From Paracoccaceae bacterium (lineage in GTDB: Bacteria; Pseudomonadota; Alphaproteobacteria; Rhodobacterales; Rhodobacteraceae): a DNA stretch of 41,632 nucleotides. The notes under the pieces are model-generated. The model was not told where the DNA came from, did no database searches, and saw only the letters and a list, made by a program, of their open reading frames with translations. The position numbers and the translations under genes are program-made. Shown here piece by piece: positions 1 to 7,852 of the stretch. The stretch spans positions 1 through 41,632 of the forward strand of contig CANIKY010000013.1 of assembly GCA_947468085.1 (NCBI GenBank). Reading direction: 5' to 3'. Positions within the stretch are counted from its first letter, which is position 1, and every line of letters starts with the position of its first letter.

Positions 1-264
1 CATTGCTTCAAGGTCTTTGCATTTTCAGCGTCACTCGTAGGCCACATTTAGCCTGATATCTTGGTACATAGTGGCATCTCATGAGGCACTGTGCAACACA
101 AAGATCAATTAAATATGGACATATCAGACGTAGTGGACATCTTGAAACATTAACAAAGGGGGCGCGCAAACCCCCGCGCCAGGGCCGTCGCGCGCTTTGC
201 CTTGGATTTGACACAGGCTTTTGGCGTTCTAACTTAAGTGTGTGTTCCAAGCGGAGCTTGCCCC

Positions 265-663
265 ATGCGCCTGATCCCCACAGCTTTTGCCCTATTTTTA
301 CTAGCCTGCCCCGCCTCAGCCCAAGAGGGGCCGATCCAAGCTACCATACTTGCCCAGATCGAAGCCTTTGAAGCCGACGATTTCGCCCGCGCCTTCACCT
401 TCGCCTCGCCCAATATCCACGCCCTGTTCGGTTCGCCCGAAGCCTTTGGAAAAATGGTGCGCGAAGGCTATCCGATGGTTTGGCGCCCCGCCGATGTCGC
501 CATGCTGGATCTGCGCTTTATCGGCGGGGCCTATTGGCAGCGCGTGCGCGTAACCGATGCCAAAGGGCGCAGCTTTTGGCTGGATTACCAGATGATCGAA
601 CGCCCCGAAGGTTGGCGCATCAACGCCGTGCAGATGCAAGAGGCCCCCGACGTCGGCGCCTAG
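265..663 (+). CDS. DUF4864-type small secreted protein
   Basis: This 132-residue protein has a typical Sec signal peptide: MRLIPTAFALFLLACPASAQ has a short positive start, a hydrophobic core and an ASA-Q cleavage site near residue 19. The mature part (FEADDFARAFTFASPNIHAL, then a region rich in aromatic residues ending in EGWRINAVQM) resembles the alphaproteobacterial DUF4864 family, an NTF2-like fold of unknown function. I chose the ATG at 265 rather than an upstream in-frame start at 238 because only 265 places the signal peptide at the N terminus. A weak sigma-70-like element, TTGACA at 208-213, lies upstream with no convincing -10. The 264 bases before the gene hold no other gene I can support. 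The gene stands alone, and nothing links it functionally to the cox-like operon that follows. Confidence 0.75.
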   Translation: MRLIPTAFALFLLACPASAQEGPIQATILAQIEAFEADDFARAFTFASPNIHALFGSPEAFGKMVREGYPMVWRPADVAMLDLRFIGGAYWQRVRVTDAKGRSFWLDYQMIERPEGWRINAVQMQEAPDVGA

Positions 664-699
664 GTCCAAGCTCGCACCCGATAAAGAGATTTTCCGCCG

Positions 700-723
700 A
701 TCTGTCGCAAAATTGCGACAGAT
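700..723. promoter_or_regulatory. Perfect 11-bp inverted repeat upstream of coxG operon
   Basis: The left arm ATCTGTCGCAA (700-710) and right arm TTGCGACAGAT (713-723) are exact reverse complements separated by two A bases. The core GCAAAATTGC (707-716) recurs at 782-791, 75 bp downstream and still upstream of the coxG start. A third short palindrome, CTGTCGACAG, lies at 734-743. There is no T-run after the large repeat, so an operator is more likely than a terminator. The bound protein is unknown. Confidence 0.5.
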
Positions 724-846
724 GTGAAGAGTGCTGTCGACAGGTTCTTCGCCATAGGGCAAGAATTGTGTCGATATCGTGGCAAAATTGCGTCTAACGC
801 GCCGCAATCATAGACCATAGGCACACGACGCCCAGGGAGGGGTTTC

Positions 847-1383
847 ATGAAGCTTGCCGAGGAACGGCACATCGCAGCCGACCCTGCGACAGTTTGGGCT
901 GCGGTCTTGAACCCGCAGGTCTTGCAGGCCTGTGTTCCAGGCTGCGAAAGCCTGACAGGATCACCAACCGACGGGTTCGAAGCCGTCGTGGTGCAAAAGG
1001 TAGGCCCGGTCAAAGCGCGCTTTACCGGCACCGTCACCCTGTCCGAGATGAACGAACCCCACAGCCTGCGCATCACGGGCGAAGGCAAGGGCGGGGTTGC
1101 GGGCTTTGCCAAGGGCGGGGCTTTCGTGACCATGACGGCCGAGGGCGCGGGCACCAAGCTGACCTACGACGTTGACGCCTCGGTTGGGGGCAAGATCGCC
1201 CAACTGGGCAGCCGCATCATTGACGGCTTTGCCAAGAACTTTGCGGAAGAGTTTTTCAACCGCTTCCAATCCGCCATCGAAGGGCCCGAGCAAGAGGCCC
1301 CGGTTGACGCCGCAGACGCATCTGCCGACGAAGGCACCCAAGACACACCGAAAAAAGGCTGGTTCCGCCGTTTGATCGGCTGA
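847..1383 (+). CDS. coxG: CoxG-like SRPBCC protein (CO dehydrogenase subunit G family)
   Basis: This 178-residue protein opens with the hallmarks of the CoxG family: an early ADPATVWAAVLNPQVLQACV segment followed by VPGCESL, typical of the SRPBCC (START-like) fold. The core fold ends near residue 150 with ...KNFAEEFFNRF. The last ~28 residues are an acidic, Ala/Asp/Glu-rich linker that ends in a basic WFRRLIG tail, which in CoxG proteins is proposed to anchor to the membrane. CoxG of aerobic CO dehydrogenase is thought to recruit the enzyme to the cytoplasmic membrane or to carry quinone; that role is inferred here. A clear Shine-Dalgarno sequence (AGGGAGG) precedes the ATG. It is the first gene of a four-gene operon with coxS, coxL and coxM. 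Confidence 0.85.
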   Translation: MKLAEERHIAADPATVWAAVLNPQVLQACVPGCESLTGSPTDGFEAVVVQKVGPVKARFTGTVTLSEMNEPHSLRITGEGKGGVAGFAKGGAFVTMTAEGAGTKLTYDVDASVGGKIAQLGSRIIDGFAKNFAEEFFNRFQSAIEGPEQEAPVDAADASADEGTQDTPKKGWFRRLIG

Positions 1384-1409
1384 ACCTTTAAGCAATCAGG
1401 GAGGATAAG

Positions 1410-1895
1410 ATGACCAAAGTAACGATGACCGTGAACGGAAAATCCGTCTCGGCCGAAACCGAGGGGCGCACGCTGCTGTCCTCTTATCTGCGCGAAGGGC
1501 TTGGCCTGACGGGCACCCATATCGGCTGCGACACCTCGCAGTGCGGGGCTTGTGTGGTGCATATCGACGGCGTGGCCGTGAAAAGCTGCTCGGTCTTTGC
1601 CCAAGACGTGGCCGGATCGAAAGTGACCACGATCGAAGGCATGGCCAATGCAGACGGCAGCCTTGGCGTGATCCAGCAAGCGTTCCAAGACCACCACGGG
1701 TTGCAATGCGGCTTTTGCACCCCCGGCATGGTGATGTCGTCGGCAGCGCTTCTGGCCAACAACCCCAAACCGACCGAGGCCGACGTGCGCCACGGCCTAG
1801 AGGGGAATATCTGCCGCTGCACGGGGTATCATAACATCGTCAAGGCCGTGATGGCTGCCTCTGGGCAGGATGTCGCCGCCGTTGCTGCCGAATAA
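1410..1895 (+). CDS. coxS: [2Fe-2S] small subunit of Mo hydroxylase (CoxS-like)
   Basis: This 161-residue electron-transfer subunit has the two domains of its family. The N-terminal plant-type ferredoxin domain carries Cys40, Cys45, Cys48 and Cys60 ([10 protein letters not shown]...C). The C-terminal four-helix domain carries Cys100, Cys103, Cys135 and Cys137 (CGFCTPGM and GNICRCTGY). All eight ligands of the two [2Fe-2S] clusters are present. The subunit passes electrons from the molybdenum centre of CoxL to the FAD of CoxM. Its start follows a strong GGGAGGA ribosome site. The gene order S-L-M is that of form II CO-dehydrogenase-like enzymes and differs from the M-S-L order of form I. Confidence 0.93.
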   Translation: MTKVTMTVNGKSVSAETEGRTLLSSYLREGLGLTGTHIGCDTSQCGACVVHIDGVAVKSCSVFAQDVAGSKVTTIEGMANADGSLGVIQQAFQDHHGLQCGFCTPGMVMSSAALLANNPKPTEADVRHGLEGNICRCTGYHNIVKAVMAASGQDVAAVAAE

Positions 1896-1909
1896 GGGAG
1901 GGGATCAAG

Positions 1910-4285
1910 ATGGCTAAGGATTTCGGAATTGGCGCGGAAGCCAAACGCACCGAAGACATCCGCTACCTGACCGGGGCGGGCAATTACACCCATGACGTGA
2001 ACGTGCACGGCCAAGCCTATGCGGTCTTTGTGCGCTCTAACATGGCCCATGCGCGGATCAAATCGGTGGGCGCTGCCGCAGCCGAAGGGATGCCGGGCGT
2101 TCTGGCCGTGTTCACCGGCGAAGATTTCAAAGACGTGGGCGGCAATCCGGCTGGCTGGTTCATCGGCTCGCGCGATGGCTCGCCGATGAAAGAACCCAAG
2201 CGTCCGGTTCTGGCGCATGGCAAAGTGCGCCATGTCGGTGACGCTTACGCCGCCGTGATCGCCCAAACCTATATGGAAGCCAAAGACGCCGCCCAAGCCG
2301 TGGCGGACGCGTCAGAATTCGAAGAACTGCCCGCGATCATCGACATGGCGCAAGCTTTGGCCGACAGCTCGAACCGCGTGCATGACGAGATCGCCGACAA
2401 CCAGTGCTTTGACTGGGGCTGGATCGAAGACAACCGCGCCAAAGTGGATGCCGCCATCAAGGCCGCCCCCCATGTCACCACGCTAGAACTGGTTAACAAC
2501 CGCCTGATCCCCAATGCCATGGAACCGCGCGCCTCGATCGGCGAGTTCAATCCCGGCACGGGCGATTACAAGCTGACCACCACCAGCCAGAACCCCCACC
2601 TGACGCGCCTTTTGGTCGCGGCCTTTGTGCTGGGGATTCCGGAAAACAAGTTGCAAGTCGTGGCCCCCGATGTGGGCGGCGGTTTTGGGTCGAAGATCTA
2701 CCACTACGGCGAAGAGGCTTTGGTGCTGGCAGCAGCCAAAAAGCTGAAAAAGCCGGTGAAATGGGTGGCAGAGCGTTCGGAAAGCTTCTTGTCGGATGCG
2801 CATGGCCGCGACCATGTCACCAAGATTGAACTCGCCTGCGAAAAAGACGGCACGTTCATCGCGTTTCGTACCGAAACCATGGCCAATGTGGGGGCCTATC
2901 TGTCGAACTTCTCGACCGTCACACCCACCTTCTTGCACGGTACACTGATGGCTGGCCCCTATAAGGTGCCCAATGTCTATGTGAACGTGAAAACCGTCTT
3001 CACCAACACCGCCCCCGTCGACGCCTATCGCGGCGCAGGCCGCCCCGAGGCGACCTATAGCCTTGAACGTGTGGTGGACCAGATGTGCCGCGAGTTGGGC
3101 CTTGACCCGTTCGAGGTGCGCCGCAAGAACTTTATCACGACCGACATGTTCCCCTACACCACCCCCGCCGGTCTGGCCTATGACGTGGGCAACTACCACG
3201 CCACGCTGGATAAGGCGATGGAACTGGCCGATGTGGCAGGCTTTGAGGCACGCCGCAAAGCGGCAGCCGCCAAGGGCAAGCTGCGCGGTCTGGGCCTGTC
3301 AACCTGGATCGAGGCTTGCGGGATTGCGCCGTCTAACTTGGTGGGCATCCTTGGGGCGCGGGTTGGCCTGTATGATGCGGCAACTGTGCGGGTGAACCCC
3401 ACGGGCAATGTCTCGGTCATGGTTGGTGCGCATAGCCACGGCCAAAGCCACGAGACGGTCTTTGCGCAGATCATCTCGGACATGTTCGGCATTCCGATGT
3501 CATCGGTGGATATCGTGCACGGCGACACGGCCAAGATCCCCTTCGGGATGGGATCTTACGGCTCACGCTCGCTGGCAGTTTGCGGACAGGCTATGGCCAA
3601 TGCCGCCGACAAGGTGATCGCCAAGGGCAAAAAGATCGCTGCCCATATGTTAGAGGCGACCGAGGCTGAGATTGTCTTCTCGGACGGGGTCTTTGCCGTG
3701 TCGGGGACCAACCGGTCCAAAACCTTCGGCGAAATCGCCTTTTCCGCCTATGTGCCGCACAACTATCCGCTGGCCACACTGGAACCGGGCTTGGAAGAAA
3801 CCGCCTTCTACGATCCGGCGAACTTCACCTATCCCGCAGGCACCTATCTGTGCGAGGTTGAGGTTGATGCCGAAACCGGCAAGGTTGATGTCTGCAACTT
3901 CACCTGTGCCGATGACTTTGGCAATGTGATCAACCCCATGGTTGTGCGCGGACAGGTGCATGGCGGTGTGGTGCAGGGTATCGGCCAAGCGCTGCTGGAA
4001 CACGGCGTCTATGACGAGAATGGCCAGCTTTTGTCGGGCAGTTACATGGATTACACCATGCCGCGCGCCGATGACGTGCCCTTTGTCACGGTCGACCATT
4101 CCTGCATCACGCCCTGCAGCCATAACAAGTTGGGCGTGAAGGGCTGTGGCGAGGCGGGGGCGATTGGCTCGCCTCCGGCGGTGGTGAATGCCGTGCTGGA
4201 TGCTTTGAACCGGGGTGGTCACAAGATTGCCCATATCGACATGCCCCTGACGCCCTCGCGCGTCTGGTCGGCGATGAACGCGTAA
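1910..4285 (+). CDS. coxL: Molybdopterin large subunit, form II CoxL-like
   Basis: This 791-residue protein has the full length expected for the catalytic subunit of xanthine-dehydrogenase-family molybdenum hydroxylases. Conserved elements include PDVGGGFGSK, DAYRGAGRPEA (A372-A381), GSYGSRSLAV and GVKGCGEAGAIG, whose Glu748 is the usual catalytic glutamate. The active-site loop reads AYRGAGR, the form II signature. True form I CO dehydrogenases have AYRCSFR with a Cu-binding cysteine, which is absent here. CO oxidation therefore cannot be claimed; form II enzymes may act on other substrates, and the surrounding genes suggest hydroxylation of an N-heterocycle (inference). No coxD/E/F maturation gene is in the window. 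The start follows a GGGAGGGG ribosome site 14 bases after coxS. Confidence 0.92.
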   Translation: MAKDFGIGAEAKRTEDIRYLTGAGNYTHDVNVHGQAYAVFVRSNMAHARIKSVGAAAAEGMPGVLAVFTGEDFKDVGGNPAGWFIGSRDGSPMKEPKRPVLAHGKVRHVGDAYAAVIAQTYMEAKDAAQAVADASEFEELPAIIDMAQALADSSNRVHDEIADNQCFDWGWIEDNRAKVDAAIKAAPHVTTLELVNNRLIPNAMEPRASIGEFNPGTGDYKLTTTSQNPHLTRLLVAAFVLGIPENKLQVVAPDVGGGFGSKIYHYGEEALVLAAAKKLKKPVKWVAERSESFLSDAHGRDHVTKIELACEKDGTFIAFRTETMANVGAYLSNFSTVTPTFLHGTLMAGPYKVPNVYVNVKTVFTNTAPVDAYRGAGRPEATYSLERVVDQMCRELGLDPFEVRRKNFITTDMFPYTTPAGLAYDVGNYHATLDKAMELADVAGFEARRKAAAAKGKLRGLGLSTWIEACGIAPSNLVGILGARVGLYDAATVRVNPTGNVSVMVGAHSHGQSHETVFAQIISDMFGIPMSSVDIVHGDTAKIPFGMGSYGSRSLAVCGQAMANAADKVIAKGKKIAAHMLEATEAEIVFSDGVFAVSGTNRSKTFGEIAFSAYVPHNYPLATLEPGLEETAFYDPANFTYPAGTYLCEVEVDAETGKVDVCNFTCADDFGNVINPMVVRGQVHGGVVQGIGQALLEHGVYDENGQLLSGSYMDYTMPRADDVPFVTVDHSCITPCSHNKLGVKGCGEAGAIGSPPAVVNAVLDALNRGGHKIAHIDMPLTPSRVWSAMNA

Positions 4286-4299
4286 GGAGGAGCAAAAAG

Positions 4300-5091
4300 A
4301 TGCAAAACTTCGATTTCGTGAAACCTTCCAGCGTGGCAGAGGCCGTGGCAGCCTTGGCAAAATCGGGCGCACAGGCCCTGTCGGGCGGGCAGACTTTGAC
4401 GCCCACGATGAAGCAGCGTCTGGCCACGCCGGATGTGCTGGTCAGCTTGACCGGCATTGCCGAGCTGAAGGGTGTGAAGCAAAACGGCGGCGTTCTGTGG
4501 GTTGGGGCGGCAACGCCCCACGTACAGGTCGCCAAAGAAGCGGCAGCCGTTTTTGCGGGGCTGGCTGGGCTTGCCGGCGGCATCGGCGACCCGGCGGTGC
4601 GCAACCGCGGCACGATTGGCGGTTCCATCGCCAACAACGATCCGGCGGCTTGCTATCCTTCGGCTGTGCTGGGGTCAGGGGCAACCGTGATCACCAACAA
4701 ACGCCGGATTGCGGCGGATGATTACTTCACCGGCATGTTCTCGACAGCCCTTGCTGAGGGCGAGATTGTCACAGCCGTGGAATTCCCCATCCCAAAGCGC
4801 AGCGCCTATGCCAAGTTCAACCAACCCGCCAGCCGCTTTGCTTTGACCGGCGTCTTTGTATCCCAAGCCACCGATGGATCGGTGCGCGTGGCTGTCACAG
4901 GCGCTTCGAACAACGGCGTCTTCCGCTGGAAAGCGGCAGAGGCGGCGCTGACGGCCAACTTCTCAGCCAGCGCTTTGGTGGGGTTGACGGTAGACGCCAC
5001 CGATATGATCGGCGATCTGCACGGCACGGCGGCCTACCGCGCCAATCTGGTCAAGGTGATGACAGGCCGTGCGGTGACCTCGTCGCGCTAA
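4300..5091 (+). CDS. coxM: FAD-binding medium subunit of Mo hydroxylase (CoxM-like)
   Basis: This 263-residue protein is slightly shorter than the usual ~285 residues for its family. It carries both FAD-binding signatures: SGGQTLTP (residues 28-35), the counterpart of AGGQSLLP, and RGTIGGSIANNDPA (from residue 103), the TIGGS loop. The C-terminal CO-dehydrogenase flavoprotein domain follows. It accepts electrons from CoxS and delivers them to a quinone or another acceptor. A strong AAGGAGG ribosome site lies in the short gap after coxL. It is the last gene of the coxGSLM operon; a strong intrinsic terminator begins 20 bases beyond its stop codon. Confidence 0.92.
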   Translation: MQNFDFVKPSSVAEAVAALAKSGAQALSGGQTLTPTMKQRLATPDVLVSLTGIAELKGVKQNGGVLWVGAATPHVQVAKEAAAVFAGLAGLAGGIGDPAVRNRGTIGGSIANNDPAACYPSAVLGSGATVITNKRRIAADDYFTGMFSTALAEGEIVTAVEFPIPKRSAYAKFNQPASRFALTGVFVSQATDGSVRVAVTGASNNGVFRWKAAEAALTANFSASALVGLTVDATDMIGDLHGTAAYRANLVKVMTGRAVTSSR

Positions 5092-5110
5092 GCCGACTGA
5101 CAGACTGACA

Positions 5111-5138
5111 AACGCCCGGGGGAAACCCCGGGCGTTTT
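5111..5138 (+). terminator. Intrinsic terminator of the coxGSLM operon
   Basis: An 11-bp perfect stem (AACGCCCGGGG at 5111-5121, CCCCGGGCGTT at 5126-5136) has a four-base GAAA loop and is followed by TTTT. This is a textbook Rho-independent terminator immediately downstream of coxM. Confidence 0.93.
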
Positions 5139-5197
5139 GCTTTGGGCTTTTGAGGCCACGGCGATGCCAGAGCTTTTCCGGCGAAGGGGGAATGCCC

Positions 5198-5389
5198 ATG
5201 GTTGCAACGACAGATTCCACCTTTAGCGTCATCACGACCAGGGAAAATGACCTGTTTTTTAGAATATCCCCAATCGTCAAAAAAACGGTCTTCCAGACTG
5301 TTTTTGATCCGCCTCAAATCCTTGACCCCTGCCAGATTGCGTTTAGGGCGATGGATCTCATTAGCCTGCGCCATCCTTTGAGCGACTGA
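5198..5389 (+). CDS. Possible small ORF of unknown function
   Basis: A 63-residue reading frame starts at an ATG about seven bases after AAGGGGG (5185-5190), a reasonable ribosome site. It begins MVATTDSTF and ends SLRHPLSD. I recognise no domain, no signal peptide and no Cys/His motif. Its base composition is more AT-rich than the neighbouring genes and its codon use is not clearly that of a gene. It may be chance or the remnant of something older. It is listed because it is the only plausible coding content in this 480-base gap. Confidence 0.15.
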   Translation: MVATTDSTFSVITTRENDLFFRISPIVKKTVFQTVFDPPQILDPCQIAFRAMDLISLRHPLSD

Positions 5390-5476
5390 AGGAACAAAAC
5401 TAGCCTATTGCACCGTTCTTTCCCTCAATGAGAGGCGGTTCAGATTTGGGGCGGTCGTCACGCCAAGGCTTTTAGA

Positions 5477-5493
5477 TATGCCAAAGCGGCATA
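5477..5493. promoter_or_regulatory. Inverted repeat upstream of acyl-CoA dehydrogenase
   Basis: TATGCC (5477-5482) and GGCATA (5488-5493) flank a 5-base spacer AAAGC. The 17-bp symmetrical site lies about 80 bases before the start of the acyl-CoA dehydrogenase gene. Its size and spacer suit a GntR- or TetR-type operator. It is short enough to occur by chance. Confidence 0.3.
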
Positions 5494-5571
5494 ACTGTCT
5501 TTCCACTTTCTTGGGTTCTGTGGCTGACCTTTCGGGGATTTACTCTTTTTGCACCTGTTAAGGCTACGTTC

Positions 5572-6738
5572 ATGATGCAATCCGACCCTGATGATCCTTT
5601 CGTCGAAATCCGCTCCGCCGTGGCGCGGCTTTGTGCGCAGTTTCCCGCACCCTATTGGCGCCAGATGGACCGTGAGCAGGCCTATCCGACCGCTTTCGTA
5701 CAGGCGCTGACGCAGGCGGGGTATCTTGCGGCCCTGATCCCTGAAGTCTACGGCGGCGCGGGTCTAAGCCTGTCTGCGGCGGCTGCAATTTTAGAAGAGA
5801 TCCAGCGCGCCGGTGCCAATGGGGCAGCTTGTCATGCGCAGATGTACATCATGGGCAGTCTGCTGCGCCACGGGTCAGAGGCGCAAAAGGCGCAGTATTT
5901 GCCACAAATAGCTTCTGGCACTTTGCGGCTGCAGGCTTTTGGCGTAACAGAACCAGGCAGCGGCACGGACACGACTTCGATCACCACCTTTGCCGAAAAG
6001 CGCGGTGATCATTATATGGTCAGCGGGCAAAAGGTTTGGACCAGCCGCGCTGAACACTCTGACTTGATGCTGCTTTTGGCCCGTACCACGCCAAAGGACA
6101 AGGTCGTCAAGCGCACGGATGGGCTGTCAGTTTTCATCGTCGACATGAAAGAAGCGCTGGCAGGTGGCATGACGATCCGCCCGATCCGCACCATGATGAA
6201 CCATTCCACCACCGAGATTTTCTTCGACAACGTCCGCGTGCCTGCTGAAAATCTGATCGGTGAAGAGGGCAAGGGCTTTCGCTATATCTTATCGGGCATG
6301 AATGCCGAACGCATCTTGATCGCTGCCGAATGTATCGGCGATGCCAAGTGGTTTACCCGGAAATCCACCGATTACGCCAATGAACGCAGGGTTTTTGGCC
6401 GCCCAATCGGCCAAAACCAAGGCGTACAGTTCCCCATCGCCCGCGCCTATGCCCAGATGCGCGCCGCAGAGTTGATGGTGCACCATGCGGCCACTTTGTT
6501 CGAGGCGGGGCGCGATTGCGGGGCAGAGGCGAACATGGCCAAGATGCTGGCGGCCGAAGCCTCGTGGGCTGCGGCAGAGGCTTGCGTGCAAACTCACGGC
6601 GGCTTTGGCTTTGCCGAGGAATACGACATCGAACGCAAGTTCCGCGAGGCGCGGTTGTATCAGGTGGCCCCCATCTCGACCAACCTGATCCTGTCGCATC
6701 TGGCCGAGCATGTGCTTGGCCTGCCAAGGTCGTATTAA
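5572..6738 (+). CDS. Acyl-CoA dehydrogenase family protein
   Basis: This 388-residue flavoprotein has the family layout: N-terminal helical domain, beta domain with FGVTEPGSGTDTTSI and GQKVWTSRAEHSD, and C-terminal helical domain with RRVFGRPIGQNQGVQFPIA and QTHGGFGFAEEYDIER. It would introduce a 2,3-double bond in an acyl-CoA, passing electrons to ETF. The usual C-terminal catalytic glutamate (YEGT motif) is replaced by VAPISTN. A glutamate (Glu246 in MNAERILIAA) sits where isovaleryl-CoA and long-chain acyl-CoA dehydrogenases place their base, so activity is plausible. It is the first gene of a tight three-gene unit with a CoA-transferase and a hotdog hydratase. Two ATG codons are adjacent (5572 and 5575); either could be used. 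Confidence 0.9.
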   Translation: MMQSDPDDPFVEIRSAVARLCAQFPAPYWRQMDREQAYPTAFVQALTQAGYLAALIPEVYGGAGLSLSAAAAILEEIQRAGANGAACHAQMYIMGSLLRHGSEAQKAQYLPQIASGTLRLQAFGVTEPGSGTDTTSITTFAEKRGDHYMVSGQKVWTSRAEHSDLMLLLARTTPKDKVVKRTDGLSVFIVDMKEALAGGMTIRPIRTMMNHSTTEIFFDNVRVPAENLIGEEGKGFRYILSGMNAERILIAAECIGDAKWFTRKSTDYANERRVFGRPIGQNQGVQFPIARAYAQMRAAELMVHHAATLFEAGRDCGAEANMAKMLAAEASWAAAEACVQTHGGFGFAEEYDIERKFREARLYQVAPISTNLILSHLAEHVLGLPRSY

Positions 6739-6739
6739 C

Positions 6740-7852
6740 ATGGCGGGGCCGTTGACAGGGCTATTGGTTGTGGCCATCGAACAGGCGGTGGCTGCCCCCG
6801 CTTGCACCGTGCGCTTGGCCGATGCAGGTGCGCGGGTGATCAAGATAGAGCGTGAAAGCGGCGACACCGCACGCCACTATGACCGCGCCATCCACGGCAC
6901 CAGCGCCTATTTTGCTTGGCTGAACCGTGGCAAGCAAAGCGCTGTGCTGGATATCAAGGCCGCAGCCGACCGCGCCGTGATCGAGGCGATGGTGGCGCAG
7001 GCCGATGTCTTTGTCCAGAACTTGGCCCCCGGGGCTGCTGCGCGGCTGGGCCTTGGGGCGGCAGACCTTGTGGCGCGTTTTCCCCGCATTATCGCGGTTG
7101 ATATCGTGGGCTACGGCCAAGACACCCCCGCCCGCGATATGCGCGCCTATGATATGCTGATCCAAGCCGAAAGTGGGCTTTGTGCGGTGACGGGCACGCC
7201 GCAAACGCCCGTCAAAGTCGGCGTCTCGCTGGCCGATGTGGCCACCGGCATGACAGCTCATGCGGCCGTGCTAGAGGCGTTGTTGGAACGTGGCTTGACG
7301 GGCAAGGGCAAGGCGATTGAGATTGCCATGTTCGATACGATGGCAGATTTGATGTCGGTTCCTTTGCTGCACTATGATTACGCCCACAAAGACTCGCCGC
7401 GCGTGGGGTTAAGCCACGCGTCGATTTACCCTTATGGCGCGTTTGAGTGCATCGATGGGCAGGTTGTGGCCGTGGTGCAAGCCCCCCAAGAATGGGTGCG
7501 CTTTTGTACGGGCGTCTTGCGCCGCCCCGATCTGATCCACGACCCGCGCTTTGCCGATAACCCCGCGCGGGTGGCCAATCGCCCCGCACTTGAGGCGATC
7601 ATCCACCCCGTCTTTGCTGCCCGAACCCAAGCCGAAATGATCGCCGTGCTAGAGGCCGCTGATCTGCCGTGGTCGCGCGTCAGCACCGTGGCGGACCTTT
7701 CCGCCCATCCCGCCTTGCGCAGGATGGTGGGCCAAGTGGCGGGCGGGGTTTTCACGGGTGCTGTATCGCCCTTGCGCCGCGATTTGGTGGCGGGGCCTGT
7801 GCCGGAACTGGGCCAAGATACTGATGCGATCCGCGTGGAGTTTGCCCCATGA
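6740..7852 (+). CDS. CaiB/BaiF family (class III) CoA-transferase
   Basis: This 370-residue protein starts at the ATG one base after the acyl-CoA dehydrogenase stop; the upstream in-frame start at 6710 lies inside that gene and adds nothing conserved. Family features are visible: PLTGLLVVAIEQAVAAP near the N terminus, LADAGARVIKIE (residues 26-37), ADVFVQNLAPGAAARLGL, and the catalytic aspartate in RAYDMLIQAESGL (Asp138). Class III enzymes move CoA from one acyl-CoA to a free carboxylate through an aspartyl anhydride. It would activate the carboxylic acid used by its neighbours. Family members are about 380-400 residues, so the length is normal. The substrate cannot be read from sequence; the hydratase downstream hints at a C4-C5 dicarboxylate. 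Confidence 0.9.
   Translation: MAGPLTGLLVVAIEQAVAAPACTVRLADAGARVIKIERESGDTARHYDRAIHGTSAYFAWLNRGKQSAVLDIKAAADRAVIEAMVAQADVFVQNLAPGAAARLGLGAADLVARFPRIIAVDIVGYGQDTPARDMRAYDMLIQAESGLCAVTGTPQTPVKVGVSLADVATGMTAHAAVLEALLERGLTGKGKAIEIAMFDTMADLMSVPLLHYDYAHKDSPRVGLSHASIYPYGAFECIDGQVVAVVQAPQEWVRFCTGVLRRPDLIHDPRFADNPARVANRPALEAIIHPVFAARTQAEMIAVLEAADLPWSRVSTVADLSAHPALRRMVGQVAGGVFTGAVSPLRRDLVAGPVPELGQDTDAIRVEFAP

Larger units (their letters stand above)
5139..5571. other. Intergenic region between cox operon and acyl-CoA module
   Basis: The 480 bases between coxM and the acyl-CoA dehydrogenase contain the cox terminator, one doubtful small ORF (5198-5389) and a short inverted repeat (5477-5493). I see no RNA gene and no second convincing ORF on either strand. 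The composition is more AT-rich than the flanks. Confidence 0.6.

Noticed and set aside
158-180. G/C-rich hairpin before the first gene
   Set aside because: GGGGG/CCCCC and GGCGCG/CGCGCC pairings are mutually exclusive and there is no T-run; it is too weak to call a terminator or switch.
1410-5091. Calling the cox-like operon a true aerobic CO dehydrogenase
   Set aside because: The active-site loop is AYRGAGR and lacks the Cu-ligand cysteine of form I enzymes; no coxDEF maturation genes are present.
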